Assembly (NCBI GenBank): GCA_029582165.1
Contig: CM055887.1
Coordinates: 9,631,190-9,695,189 of the forward strand
DNA: 64,000 bases
Direction: 5' to 3'
Source: Portulaca oleracea
Lineage: Eukaryota; Streptophyta; Magnoliopsida; Caryophyllales; Portulacaceae
Positions 23,530 through 36,937 of this stretch are shown piece by piece (positions within the stretch are counted from its first letter, which is position 1; each line of letters starts with the position of its first letter). The translations under genes and the position numbers were made by a program. The notes below the pieces were generated by a model. It was not told the DNA's origin and ran no database searches. It worked only from the letters and a program-made list of their open reading frames with translations.

Positions 23530-24273
23530 ACTGTTGTTCGGTTGTGGTAATTGGGTTTCCTAAGTAAGGGTTGTCGTACATCAGGGATGGGTGTTAGGTT
23601 TCTAGGAAATTGGTTTGATTGAGGGTTTTCATTATGCAAAAAAGCAATAAATAATGAAAATAAACTGCATTAATAGGAATTGAAAGCAATAAGAACTAAT
23701 AAAGCATGATATTGAAAGATCAACTAATCCTACATCAACAAGAAAGAAGACTACAACTAAGAATGCAATTAAAAACAACAAATAAGAAAACAATAAAACT
23801 TGAATCTAATAATGAAATTGAGAACAAGAAATTATACCTAGAATGCATAAATCTTCACTCTAATCATTCATCTCGAATCCTTCACTCGAACCTTCTCCCG
23901 AACAAACAAGAAGCTGTGATTTAAATTACTAAGAATCCCCAAATCCTCACTTGAAGGAAAATTTGTGAACCCTTAATCCTCCTCTTCACCAAAAGTTGGA
24001 TTGGAAGTTTGTGGACTAATACTAATGAAATTTGAATGACAAAACATCAATGAAAACTAGAGATAACAAAACTTGGGGAAGTTGCTTGAATTGATTGAAA
24101 AGAGAGTTGATTACAATGAAAGAAAACTTAGAGAAAGCTTGGAAATAAACTAAAACTTAATGAAAATCTAAATTCAATCTAATTCGAGAGCATGAAAGAT
24201 AAGCTAATCCATAATGAAAGGTAAAAACCAAGCTAAAAGAAATAACAATCCTACTGAAAGGTTTTTTAGTACT

Positions 24274-24280
24274 TATAAAA
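24274..24280 (+). promoter_or_regulatory. TATA box inside the solo LTR
   Basis: TATAAAA in the sequence TACTTATAAAAGGAAATA, the usual place and form for an LTR promoter. Activity cannot be judged from sequence. Confidence 0.5.
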
Positions 24281-24349
24281 GGAAATAAACAAACTCCTAA
24301 ACCCACATTAATAGCCCAACCGCAGCTGCAAATTCACATGTATTAGGTT

Positions 24350-24735
24350 CGTCGCCGGCGGCACCAGCATGTTCGCTGGCGGCACTGAGCGTAAACTCCT
24401 CAGGCGATTCTGAAGTGTGATAGGTCGAGGGCGCGACAGAAATAGTTGCGGGCGCGACACAGCGAAGACACCCAAGGCGATTTTCTTTCCGCGACTTGTC
24501 GCGGGCGCCACAGAAATGGTCGCAGGCGCGACCTCCTTCTGGAACATTTCCTTCCAAAACCACCCAAGTCATGTCACGGGCGCTACCAATTATTTCGCGG
24601 GCGCGACCTCGTTCTGATCCATCTGTAGCGGGCGCGAAATCACATGTAGCGGGCGCGAAGATTGCTCTGAATTTTTGCTTGTTTTCAGCTCACTTGATTT
24701 CTCGGGTGTTACCACCCAGGTCGCGGGCGCGACCT
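24350..24735 (+). repeat. Array of GCGGGCGCGAC-type motifs
   Basis: About nine copies of the core (T)CGCGGGCGCGAC and close variants occur at irregular spacing (near 24426, 24448, 24496, 24519, 24577, 24594, 24628, 24648, 24721), with otherwise unlike text between them. The block is a strong CpG island in an AT-rich surrounding. Confidence 0.8.
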
Positions 24736-25046
24736 CATTCTGCACGTTCATGCTTGAGCTCTTTTGATCGCTACACTGCTGGTGTTGAGCTGTTTTAGGC
24801 TTTTGGCTCGCTTTTCCTTCTAACTCTTTATTATCCTACAAAAACTCAAAATCATAATAACTAATATATAATCAAGGGGCTAAAACAAGCTAAACACCTT
24901 ATAAATGATAACAATTCGGCTCGAAACGAGACCGAACAACTATTATTTGATCATAACGAAAAATAATATTGTAAAAGTATAATATTGTAACTTTCTATTT
25001 TTTTTAAAGCTTTTCTATTTTCTCTCTCTAAGATTTTCTCTCTTGG

Positions 25047-26850
25047 ATGCAACCTAGGGTTTCTTCCAATTTTGAACGTCCGCCACCACTGCCGTCGGGC
25101 AGAAGAGGTGGGACCGCTATGAATGGAATCGATCGACATTCAGTCCGACCACCTGACTCGCCTGGTCATAATGATAGAACCACCAAAAAGATGAAGAGGG
25201 GGGATGAGTTGTTATCGTACCGGGATCAATTTGGAGATACTATGAGGTCGGCACTCAATGATTCAACCATGCAGGACGTCCAAACAATGGAAGGAGCGGG
25301 GCATAATCATGCTGGGGGCAGTAGTTCGATTCCCGGTTCACCAGTTCCAGGTATGAACCCATCTTACTTTTCCGCTTTACTTCGTAACAACCCTCATTTA
25401 GCTTTTAATGTCAGCGATAATTCTGTATGGGGTTGGGAGGAGGATGAAGTTGAATATGATGATGATGAGACACCTGTTGATGACGATCCCCTATGCCCCA
25501 CCATTACTTTAACTACAGAAGGGAAAAGAGAAATATGAGCCCCCTGGGGAAATGCTTTGATTGTGCGTCTTTTTGATAAAGGTGTCGGGTATAGACATCT
25601 CAGAAACATCCTAAGAACCAAGTGGGCCATAAAGGGAGATTTTTCATTTATAGATATTGGTAATGACTACTATGTTGCTAGATTTTCTTGCCCTGATGAT
25701 TATGAACATGTTCTAACGGGGGGAGGAGGGACCTTGGATGATTAGAGATAACTATCTAGTCATAAGGAGATGGGTTCCAAATTTCTTTCCTGAAGGAGAC
25801 AACATCACAACCCTTGATGTTTGGGTGAGAATCCCCAACCTGAGCATAGAGTACTTCCATAAGGACTTCCTTCTTCGGAAAATAGGTATGAAAATTGGAA
25901 AGGTAGTTAGGTTGGATGCGACAACGGAGAATGTGGAACGAGGAAAGTTCTCTCGCCTTTGTGTCGAAGTGGACCTCACAAAGCTGTTGCTATCTAAGTT
26001 CCGCCTCCATGGGCGAACTTATAGGATTCAATATGAGAGTCTCAAAATGATCTGTTTCCATTGTGGGAAACAAGGACACAAAGAGGATGTCTGCACTTTA
26101 AAGAACCCTCCAGTGGAGACTCAAAAGCTGGATGGGTCCTCTTCGAAACCTCTGGAGGAGTTGGAGTTGTATGGAGGATGGATGAAGGTGAAAAAGTTCA
26201 CTAAAAAGAAAACCAACCAAGGTGGGCTTTGAAGGATTCAAGGAAGGGTACAGTTATCATCCAAACTCAGGACACCAACCTTGAGGGGGGCAATTGAGTA
26301 TAGCTCAGCACCCGCCCATGCAAGGCGAGGAAGAGAAACATAAATTTCAAGAAGGTGTGCAATTGTCTACGGGATCCCGTTTTGATGTGCTAGATGGTCT
26401 GGAAGAGGAACATAGGGAGGATCAAGGCATTGTTGAAGATCAACCAACAGACTCGGATGTAATAGAAGTGGATAACCGCAAAGTGGATACAGAGACCATC
26501 ACAGAACACCAGTTAAGGTGCCCGTAAGGAAAGAAGTTATAGCCAATGGCATTGGCAAGGAGAATATCCCAATGGAGGAGATAGTCCAGGGTGACAAATA
26601 AAAAGGTAAAAACAAGAATGATATAGAGATTGCCTCAAATTATGGGCTCTCAAGTGATAATTTGGTCAGAAAGAATAGTCAACAAGGGGTAAGTCATGAG
26701 AAAGCTATGGATAAAGGTGGCCGCCTAACTGTTTTAACACCCACTCCACCTCGTATTCAAAGTATGGCGCAAAGTTAAGGGGGATTTTCTAACTCAGGGC
26801 AAGCGTCGTTGAGGATCCCACTAAAGGATGTCCCTGATATGGATATGATG
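25047..26850 (+). pseudogene. LINE ORF1, DUF4283-like with zinc knuckle
   Basis: From MQPRVSSNFERPP at 25047. The N-terminal part is low complexity and acidic (about 25440-25490, a run of E and D). A DUF4283-like fold follows (GNALIVRLFDKGVGYRHLRN..., then WVRIPNLSIEYFHKDFL). A single CCHC zinc knuckle, CFHCGKQGHKEDVC, ends at about 26094. Breaks are a stop at 25536-25538, a frameshift in a G-rich tract near 25730 just before WMIRDNYLVIRRW, and stops after 26229. In LINEs this protein binds the element RNA. The 3' end of ORF1 is not clear. Confidence 0.8.
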
Positions 26851-26959
26851 AGTCAGCGGAATACGAGCAATAATGCCATGGAACACTGACCCTTGGGTCT
26901 TGTTAACCTTCCTTGTCTTTATGATGTTAAGTTCAAGTAGTGATAATAGACCTTTCCCT

Positions 26960-29900
26960 AATAATTGGAGGGGAGAAACCCTTGAGTTTCGCTGCCTCAC
27001 GTGGAATGTGAGAGGAGCTGGTAATGTTGAGTTTCTTAGAACTCTTAAGGAGCATCTTAGATTACATCGTCCTCATGTGGTTCCACTCTTGGAAACACAT
27101 ATTAAAGCAGATAGGGTAGATGGTGTCTGCAGGAGAATTTGCTTCAATAGATGGTTTCGGGTTGAGGCCTGCAGTTTTAGCGGAAGTATTTGGGTACTTA
27201 GAATGACTTTGAAGTCGATCTTGATTTCTTGGAAGTTTCGCCTCAGTATATTTCCGCCTCTGTGAGAATCCAGAATTATCAAGAGTGGGTTATTACTTTT
27301 GTTTATGCTCATCCCCGAGAACATGAAAGAATTTCTTTGTGGTCCTAGCTTAAGTCCTTTGGAGATAGTCTTGACTACTTCTGGCTTCTTATGAGGGATT
27401 TCAATGAAACAGTGAACCTCGAGGAACGTAATTATGGGGATCATGCTATGGTTGGTAGGTGTAGAAAAGTTTGCGAACTGGATTGACAATTCTCATCTCG
27501 TTGATTTGGGGTTCTCTGGATCAAAATTCACTTGGATAAAAGGGACCTCGCTTGCCACAAGAAAATGCGCGCATCTCGATAGGGCCCTTTGTAACACCAG
27601 TTGGAGAAATCGCTTCCCTGAAGGGTCGTTGAAACATTTATTATTGAATTACTTCGATCATATCCCCATTCTGCTGGATACTAGAGGCGTTGCAGGAGGT
27701 AGAAGTCGGAAACCTTTCAAATTCCAAGCTGCTCGGTTGACCCATAAAGATTTTAGGAGCTTTGTAGAGTCCAAATGGGAAAGTGACAAACCTTGTCTGG
27801 TAGCTATGCGGGATCTCTCACAAGATCTGTCAAAGTGGAATAAAGATAATTTTGGCAACTTTTTTCGTCGCAGGAAAAGAGCCTGGGCTAGACTTCAAGG
27901 GATTTAAAATAAGCTAAACTCTGGGGGGTATGACCATTTACTGAATATGAGAACGTCAAGAAGGAGCTTAATGATGTCTTGAACCAAATAGACATCTTCT
28001 GGCACCAAAAGTCTAGGGTGGAAGCCATTCATGATGGGGACCGGAACATTACTTTCTTCCATCTAAGCACAATCATTAGGAGGAAAAACAATATGATTGA
28101 AATGCTGCAAACAGAGTCCGTGGATTGGATTTCGGAGCCTCTTGAAGTCCAATCTCATGTCCGAGACTTCTATAGAGACTGTTTACGGTGAACCCGACAC
28201 CCCCATAACATCATCTTCCTGAAGGGATGTTCCCCACGCTCACTGAGTCTGAATATGAAAAGCTCTCACGACCCTATAGCGCGAAGGAGATTCGTAAAGC
28301 CCTTTTTGCTATGCACCCAAATAAAGCGCCTGGGCCGGATGGTTATCATGCCCTTTGTTTCCAAAGATTTTGGTCGGCGGTGGGACAATTGGTAATTTCT
28401 CTTGTCCAGGAAATTCTTGAGGGAGGTAATCTTCCTGAGGGGCTTAATTATACCTTCCTCTCCTTGATCCCCAAAATTCCAAACCCTCAAATGATCAAGT
28501 AATTTCGACCAATTGGTTTATGTAATGTCCTTTACAAGGTGGTTACTAAATGTATGGTGAATAGAATCAAAGTTGTTCTTCCCAAGCTAATATCTCTAAC
28601 TCAGTCTAGTTTTGTCCCGGGACGTCAGATTGGAGATAATATTATTATAATGCAAGAAGTTCTCCACTCTATGAGATACAAAAAAAGGGGGAAAAAAGGC
28701 TGGATGGCCATCAAATTAGACTTGGAGAAGGCATATGATAGGTCAGGTGGGATTTCTTGCGTGATACTTTGATTGACATGAAATTCCCGTGAATTATGGT
28801 GGAAATCATAATGAACTGTGTGAGGACCTGCACAATGAGCATTCTTTGGAATGGGAACCCAACTGAACCTTTTTCTCCTTCAAGGGTCATCCGTCAGGGA
28901 GATCCACTATCACCTTATTTGTTTGTGGCTTGTATGGAGAGGCTTACCCAGCTAATAGAAACTGAAGTGGCGAAAGGAACCTGGCACCCGTTCTCGACGA
29001 GCAGGAAAGGCCCAACAATCTCTAACTTGGCTTTTGCAGATGGCATTGTTCTCCTAGCGGAAACCACACCTCAACAAGCACATGTAATCGGAGTTTGCCT
29101 CGAGGCTTTTTGTAGGGTGTCGGGACAAAAGGTTAGTGCCCAGAAGTCTACTATCTTTTTTCTCCGAATAAAGATTCTATTTCTCGAGAGGAAACTTGCA
29201 CCATTCTTGGTATGAATGAAACGACGAATTTGGGTCGATACCTGGGCGTCCCTTCTCTGCATGGCAGTGTCAAAAGTCTACCTTCAAGGGGATAATTGAT
29301 AGAGTTGCGGGGAGACTTGCCAGTTGGAAATCAAAATGTCTGTCTTTGGCGGGAATGATTACTCTCATAAAATCCACAATCAATGCGATACCAGCTTACG
29401 TCATGCAAACTGCTAAGCTATCTCGTTCCACTTGTGATGAGATTGATAGGATGATCCGTAAGTTCCTCTAGGGGAGTACTAACGGGGAAAGAAAAATCCA
29501 TCTTGCGAACTGGGAAATAATCACCAAGCCCACTAATTTGGGTTGTTTAGGATTATATTCCATGAGAGATTTAAACTCAACTTATCTTACCAAATTGGAT
29601 GGAGATTACTTACTAGAAAACAAGATCTTTAGGTTCAAATTTTGGAAGGTAAATATTCCCAAGGAACCCCATCATGGCAGTGAATCAACTCAACTCTCAC
29701 TATAAGAGTAGCAATGCTTGGCGTGGGATCCTCAGTGAAAATTATACTCTTAAAAAAGGTACGGCTATGACGCTTGGTGATGGGAGAACTACCCTTTTTT
29801 GGCTTGATAGATGGGTGGATAACAAACCACTCATTGAATCTGCCATTATTTTGGTTGATGCTGATAAGAGCCATGCAAAGGTTGCCGATTTTTCGGATAG

Positions 29901-31118
29901 TGTTCAAGGATGGAAATGGGATGTGTTTGCAAACAAACTCCCCAACAGTGTGCTACTGAAGATCGCTATGCTCGAGCTTGCTGAGGAGGGTGTGGCTGAT
30001 AACATCACGTGGACGGAGACGACTACGGGAGAATTCAAACTTGGGTTGGCCCTCTCCATAATACGGGATCCAGTGGTTGAAGAAGACCCTTTCGAGTGGG
30101 TGCAGATATGGAGGCTGGAGGTTCCACAAAAAATTAGAGTCTTCATGTGGCTTGTTTTTCATAATAGATTACTTACAAATGAGAACTGAGTGAAGAGGAA
30201 TATGGCGGATGATCATCTTTGTCCAGGCTGTGGGGAAGAGATGGAATCCCTTGACCATCTGTTTCGCCACTGCATCCATGCTCAACCGGTGTGGAGAGCT
30301 ATGGAGGGAGAAGGAATAGCGGCGAAGATGGAAAACCGACCTTTTAAAGACTTGTTTGCAGCTGGAGTCATACCGAAAGAGAAAGATGATATTGGACCAA
30401 CTGTTTTTGCTATTATTTTGTGGCATATCTGGATATGGAGAAATGCGAGGATCTTCGGCAAACACCGTGAAATCCCCTTTAACCGTGGGAAGTGGCTTCT
30501 AGGTGAGATTCACATAATAAGGGAAGCTTTCATGGAAGAGGAGACGTGGGAGGAATCCCGGAATGAAATATTTAATGGGTCGCCCGCTATCTGACCCATT
30601 GAGTGAGACCGAGACTGGGTAATGGTGCAATTCAGTTATGCACTGATAGAGCAGCTCGCGGTAATCCATCGATGGGAGCGGGAGGAGGGGTTCTCGGAAG
30701 TGCAGATGGTTCATGGCTTGGGGGCTTCATGTGCCCTTTCCAACAGTGTAATGCTTTGACAGCAGAAGTGAAGGTTGTGCTCATAGGTCTGTGTATGGCA
30801 AAGAATATGGGGCTGGAGGATTTGGAGCTCATGGTGGATTCCCAAGTGGGGGCAAAGCTTTTGTGCATGGAAGAAGCAAATCACAGGACGATAGGCCCCC
30901 TTATCAAACAGTGTCAATCTTGGATGCAAATGGAAGGATGGAAAGTCAAAATGGAATTTTGGCATCGAGAGGCCAACCGAGTTGCAGACAAGCTAGCTTT
31001 AATGACTTTTGATCAAAATATCCGAACTATTATGTATCTAAATGAACCTCCTACAGAGGTACAACAATTGCTCCACACAGATCGTATATCCGCAAGAGGA
31101 GTCTATCGAATGTAATCA
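26960..31118 (+). pseudogene. LINE ORF2: endonuclease, RT, zf-RVT, RNase H
   Basis: The AP-endonuclease starts LTWNVRGAGNVEFLRTLKEH (about 26998) with RDFNE near 27400 and FDHIPILL near 27655. RT has HPNKAPGPDG (about 28315), FRPIGLCNV, LDLEKAYD, RQGDPLSPYLF and FADG near 29032, where FADD is expected, so a catalytic Asp is lost. A zf-RVT zinc finger (DHLCPGCGEEMESLDHLFRHC) starts at about 30210. RNase H runs 30600-31000, with TDRAARGNP, LTAEVKV, MVDSQ and REANRVADKLA. Breaks include stops at about 27346, 27905, 28189, 28499, 29213, 29470 and 30187, and frameshifts near 27200 and 29200. Confidence 0.88.
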
Positions 31119-31256
31119 TTTCTAGTTTTGTTTGAATAAAATGGGCTTTGACCCTCCCTTTCTACCAAAAAAAAAACTTTCTTTTTTATCAAATATGTTA
31201 TAATAAATTCTTAGTCGAAAAAGAATATTAAAGACAATTAATATGGATTGGAGGGA

Positions 31257-32219
31257 TAAGTTTGTATGACTCTTCTACAGCATAATTTAATCCTAAAACA
31301 GAAATTTAGAAGACACTAATAATAAATAACTTAACTAACACATTTCCCTGTACAATAAAAGAGGGGGGGGGGGATGAAAAATTTGTTTGAGCAATTTGAC
31401 TGTCTGTATGTCTACTAGCTTGTGTTTACACAAAAATGTACTTTTTTTATCCTCGAATACAATATAATAATAACCAACATGCATATTTGTTTGCCTTTGT
31501 AGTTGTATTCACATCATTTAAGTATATGAATTTTTAAATATATAGTTTATAATTTTTACTAAAGTATTGTGAGTAAAACAAGTCATATCAGTCACATTAT
31601 TTATTAAATATATAAATTCTTAAATTTGTATTATGTAAAATAGATAAGGAAGTATTAATAATCTAAAATTAAAAAAGATGGGATAAAGTAACGAAGAATG
31701 TGATAGTTAAAATAAATTTATCATAAATCACAAAAAAAGGGGACCATAACCTATCCCCACAAGACGGGCGGCAAAACTAGTCAAAATAAGCACATTATCC
31801 ATATAACTAATACGGGGTAACACATATTTTAATACTCTTTTCTTGTTGTCTGATCTAACAACTCAATTAGTACGTACTCCATTATGTCCCTGACTGGACC
31901 ACCAATTTATCTGATGTCATTATCTAGAGGTTTGCTAGCATCTTATCATCTACTTTGCCAAAACACATTACGAATTATCTACTTTGAAAAAAAACAAATT
32001 TAATCATTTGACCAAAATTATAAGGAATATTATATTATAACGGGTACTCGTGTTTATTTTTGGATATGTTTATAATGGTTGTCAATCTTACAATTACTAT
32101 AAATAAAATAAATTTTACTCGTGCATTTTTTTAAACAGATAAAGAGGGTATAACGAGATTTAGGGGATCATTCTGTCTAGACATCTCCCTAAGTTAGCCA
32201 CATAGAAAATAGAAGAAAA
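31257..32219. other. AT-rich spacer, no gene seen
   Basis: Contains a run of ten G at about 31363-31372 and no convincing ORF, RNA gene or complete transposon. Confidence 0.5.
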
Positions 32220-35200
32220 AACAATAAATGGACTACAATTCCACGTGGTATCATTGTTTAAATTATGACCTTGATTGGTCATCCAATCTACTACAATATT
32301 TGTTTCCCAATATGTTGCAAGGTGAATTCATCGAGCTGGATGAGGAGACTTTCGAGGTTTCCAATAATCATGTCAACTTGTCATGGGATATGAATAGTAC
32401 CTTAGATAGCCTAAATGAGAATCAGATTGTCCTCGTCAATTTAGACTTTTGATGATCCAGTCTGGATAGCTTGTTGAAAACCGAAGTGGAGGGCTAGCGC
32501 TTTGTTATCAAGATAGACTAAGAACTAATAGGAATGGTGCATGCTTTAATTAATCTGTCGTAGTGATCGCGAATGACAAACCCTGATGTTGAACCTTGAT
32601 TGTTGAGTGATCCATCAAAGTTTAACTTGACCCAAACGAATTTTGGTTGCATCCACCGAACTGGAACATAGTTACTCGGGCGTTGATACTTTTGGTGGTT
32701 GAGCATGGAGGATGATTTGTCATAGGGAGAAAATCCGCTCATAGCTCACCATTCCGAATAGCGTCTTTTGGTACGTATGATGACTCTTGTGGAGTTGAAG
32801 ATGACATTATTGAACATATAGTTTTTACGCACCTTCCAAATACTCCAAATGAGATAAATTGCTCTTAAAAGTAATGAGGATGATGGCACCAGTGCTATCC
32901 ATTGGCCAACTCAAAGAAGTGGCCAACTATATATGATATTTAGCAATTTCCCAGACTTTTCTCATGAAGTGACATTGGTGTACGAGATGACTATTCGTCT
33001 CCAAAGGTTGGCAGCAAATTGGGCTAGATGGGTCGAGGTTTATACCTTGCTCCCTCAAAGGGGGATGCTGTCATGGAAGATTTACCAAAGAAAAACTTTG
33101 AGCTTTGCTTGGATATCGAGTTTTTAGATCTAGTGTCCATTCCATTTAGGTTCTAGACATAACTCATGGCACACCCAAGTAGCAGATTTGGTTAAAAACT
33201 TGTCATCTCTTATTAGGCACCAACACAACTCATCATGCTCATTAGAAGCAAGAATCGGAGCTTATTGGACCATTTTCATTAGGTATTCTAGAGAACTTGT
33301 ATGAGTTTGTTCTGATTCTATTCATTATTTTTATTGAATTTTTTAACTTTCGTTTCACTATTTAAGTGATTAGGAGATTGTTTGGTTAGGCAGGACAACG
33401 AAAGTTGATGACATCAATTGTCATTCCAAAAATCGATTTTTGAGCCATCACCAATTTTCCTCCTAAACCCTTTTTTGCAGAATTTAAAAGCTCTGCAGAA
33501 GTTTTTCCAAACCTAAGAATCCATTGGCTTTGGGTTTTTCTGAAGCCTTCGATTTTTTTGTTTGTACTTAGCTGCCATCTTGGAGTCTTGAAGTTTATTT
33601 TATTTTATCGTTCATAAGCTTCTTAACCAACTTGCTTTGGAAATCTAAATTGATTGTATGGGACTTACGCCAAGACCTCCTTTGTCTTTAGGTCTACATA
33701 TTTTATTCCAAGATATCATTGGTATTCCTTTTTCTGACCAGTTTTTCCAGAACCAATTTTTATTTATTCTATCTATGTACACTATCGCACGTAGATTATG
33801 GCATCAAGAACATTGATTGCATAGTATAAGATGGAAGATATTCTAATTTAGTTTGTGATAAGAATCGTTCTACCAGCTTCGGACACTGAATTGGTCTTCA
33901 GATTAGATAGTTTTTTGGAGACATTTTCTAAAATGGGTGAGAACAATTCTATCGTCTTGTTACTGGTGATGAAAAACAACTAAGATATTTGACCAAAGAT
34001 TCTTTGGTAGGGATATGATAAATCCCCATAGCTTTTATCTACATAAATAGTTGACGCTTTGGCTGGAAAATCATTGTGGATTTATGATAGTTGATTAGTT
34101 GTCCTTATTGGCAACAGAAGGAATCAATGATAGTCTTAAGAGTCTTGCAGGCTGAATTTGTTCACTTACAGAACATGAGGCTATCATATGTAAAGAGGAG
34201 CCAAGGGTTGTTCTTTCTGGTGACATGTATTTTAATTCCCAAATCACTCTTTTTATCATTGCTTTGTTGAACTAACTATTGAGTTAAAACTTCAACACCA
34301 TTAATAAAATGTAAGGAGAAGGGGCTTTCCTTGTCTTAAACCACGTGTTGGTTTAATCAACCCACAAGGCTGGTCATTCACAATCACTGAGTAAGAAACT
34401 TTTGATATGCATTCCATTCAGTTTATCCAATGGATAGGTAATCCCATTTGAATTAGGACATTTTTTGGGAAATTCAACTCCACTCGATCATAAGCTTTTT
34501 CTATATCTGGTTTCAAAACGATACAAGGCTTAGACGCCTTAGATTGTTTGAACTTGTGGACTATTTATGTGTGAAGATGACATTGTCATTAATTTGTCTA
34601 TTTCGAACAAAGGCACTTTCAAAAGGGCTGAACATGCTATCCAACACAGGTCTGAGGTGGTCTACTAAAACTTTTGCAATAATCTTATACAAGGTGTTAT
34701 GAAGGTTTATTGGTCTGGTTCGGGAGGGTAGGATCTTCCACTTTGGAGATGAGAGCAATAAACATATATGGTTAATTTCTATTAGAAGTTTACAATTCGT
34801 GAATAACTCTTTGATGGCATTAGATTCTTCTGGTCCAATAATGTCCCAGTAGGTCTGATAAAATACCGCTCTGAAGCCATCTAGACCTAGTATTTTGGCG
34901 AGTCCATATGAGATATTGCTAATTTGATTTCTTCTTCCGTAAACATAGTAAGGAGTTGGTTGCTTTCGTGTGGGGTGATCTAAGGAAGGATCCGGAAAAT
35001 GTCCCTTTTCCTAATCCTAAATTATTAAACCTTGAGGTAAATTCCTCAATAAAACGATTTCGAATTTCTTGTTCATCTTGAAGTCCAATCTTGAAGTCTT
35101 AAACCTTGAGGTAAATGCCTGAAGAGTCTTTAACTCCAGATATTAAAGATTTCTTCTCTCTGTAGGTAATTTATCTATGAAAGAAGGTAGAGCCATATGT

Positions 35201-35870
35201 CCCCTTTGTCAGCCAACGTTTTCTGCTAAATTTTCCAAGTACTTCTAGTTAAAAAGTAGTATTCGTGCTCTTTGTCTGATTCGTCTGTTATACTAATCAT
35301 TAAATTGTATGTTAAACAGGTACTGTAATAATTTTTTCCCAACAGATTGGATTTTTGATAAGTTAGTTTCCAATCTTTCTTTGAAGTATCTAGAGTTATA
35401 TTTGTTCCAATCGCGTAGCAAATTCTTAATTTGTTTAAGTTTTAGAGTTATTCTGAACATTGAGTTGCCCGTAGAATTGCAATTTGACACCTACTTGATT
35501 AGTGAATATACTTTGTCAAACTTGTGCCAATGCTGACTGAATGCAAAAGATTGATTCTTTCTAGAAATCCTATTCGGATCAGTGTCCGAAGTAAGTAATA
35601 ATGATCTGAAAAAGAAAACGGCCCATGAGAGAGGGTAGAAGTGGGGGGAAAGGTCTCTCTAGTCATGTTGAATGATAGGTACATCTAGCCTTTCAAAGAT
35701 TTTGTGGCCGTGAATAGCTTTTCTCCAAGTAAATTGGAGTCCCTTGGGTTACACATCAACGACATGAGTTTTTCGAAAAAAGTTCTTTAGCCTAGTAAAC
35801 CGGTTCTCATGAGGGATGAAAGGAGCTTGTTGTTTCTATTTTAAGTGAACATAACCACTGAATAATGTAT
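32220..35870 (-). pseudogene. LINE (L1-type) remnant, heavily decayed
   Basis: Read on the - strand from 35870: an endonuclease end (GLQFTWRKAIHGHKIFERLD near 35720, FSDHYYLLR near 35610), a linker, RT (TRPINLHNTLYKIIAKVLVD and FVRNRQINDNVIFTHK, 34561-34758), then RNase H (KLNFDGSLNNQGSTSGFVIR near 32600, continuing as IDEDNLILI to about 32230). Stops and frameshifts are frequent. Short ORFs on the + strand here, such as 32228-32452, are shadows of this element. Neither end nor tail is well defined. Confidence 0.75.
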
Positions 35871-36588
35871 GACTTACCTAGATCTACAAGGTTCAAACTT
35901 TTTTCTTATTATTTTGATTCTTCTTTCTACATGTATCATTCTAATTTTGATTCTAAAAAATATGCAATGAACACATGTACATTTAAAAACACGATCGAAA
36001 AGGGCCAATAATGGATGTTCACGAAAGTTATACCACATGGTATGCAACTGCCTGGACTGCATCTGTTACAGAAACAACCACATAATAACTCATAGCTTTG
36101 TAACAGAGACCATACCATTTGATAGATAATACTTAATTTTAATCCCTTCCAAATCAATTTACTCAAAAGATTACTCATACTTTTTTCCCATTTATGCAAA
36201 ATTACTAATCTTTGTTCAGATTATCTAAAAATATCTATCCCTCCGATATTTATGCCTCCAGTATTTATGAAATTAATACTTATTATAATTTTTTAATCAA
36301 ATTTTTTGATAGATGCAGCTAGTTATCCATTATAAGAAGTTCGTAATAAATTGGCTACACCAACAATTATAAATAATACCCTAATCAAATGAACCTTGCC
36401 CATTAAATATATTTACATACTTTTTTGTAAAGTTAACAAATTATGGATAAAAAATATCATTCTACATAATTTATATCTAGAATTATTGTCATAAAATTCA
36501 GTTATACCATTTTTCAAATATAATATATAAATATAGAAGATTTATATCAAGACATGACATTTAATAATATATTGTTGTAAAGCTCATA
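35871..36588. other. Spacer, no gene seen
   Basis: AT-rich; short ORFs without recognisable motifs. Confidence 0.45.
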
Positions 36589-36836
36589 CTCCCTTCGTTC
36601 CATATTATTTGTCTTTTTGACGACTATACAGTTTCCAATGTCACTCTTTGATTGATAAGTTCTTATATAATATTTTATGAGCAACTGTAATATCATACTT
36701 TTATGATAGTTTTTTCGTTAAAAATCTAATAGTAGTAATTGTATTTAACAAATCATTATATATATTGAGAAATTTATGGTCAAAATTTTATAAGTTTGAC
36801 TGCAAAAATTCAAGAAATAATATGAAATGGAGGTAG
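36589..36836. mobile_element. Stowaway-like MITE
   Basis: Ends CTCCCTTCGTTCCATATTAT and (inverted) CTACCTCCATTTCATATTAT, flanked by TA. Confidence 0.8.
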
Positions 36837-36937
36837 TATCATTTTTATTACCTCGAGTTATCCCCTGGGGCCTGTAAGATTTATGGGTAAGGTAAATAAG
36901 TTTTAGTAATTTATAGTAACTTTTGATGATATTTTTT

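Larger units (their letters stand above)
23535..24938 (+). mobile_element. Solo LTR with GCGGGCGCGAC motif array
   Basis: Ends TGTTCGG and CCGAACA are perfectly inverted and start TG, end CA, as for an LTR. Flanks ACTGT (23530-23534) and ACTAT (24939-24943) form a near 5-bp duplication. No second LTR or internal domain follows. A TATA box (TATAAAA, 24274-24280) puts transcription on +, so 24305-24938 would be the R/U5 leader. That leader holds the irregular array of GCGGGCGCGA-type words (24350-24735). ORFs across that array are artefacts. Confidence 0.6.
25006..31176 (+). mobile_element. Near full-length LINE (L1 type), decayed
   Basis: The order is ORF1 (gag-like with zinc knuckle), endonuclease, reverse transcriptase, zf-RVT, RNase H and a 10-A tail (31167-31176), about 6.2 kb. 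A likely target duplication is AACTTTCTATTTTTTT (24989-25004) and CTTTCTTTTTTAT (31177-31189). Stops and frameshifts in both ORFs make it inactive. Confidence 0.85.

Noticed and set aside
23706..23924. 72-residue ORF inside the solo LTR
   Set aside because: Lys/Asn/Gln-rich low complexity from A-rich text, upstream of the LTR TATA box; no motif.
32228..32452. 74-residue + strand ORF with clean ATG
   Set aside because: The - strand of the same stretch translates as the decayed RNase H end of a LINE, so this is its shadow.
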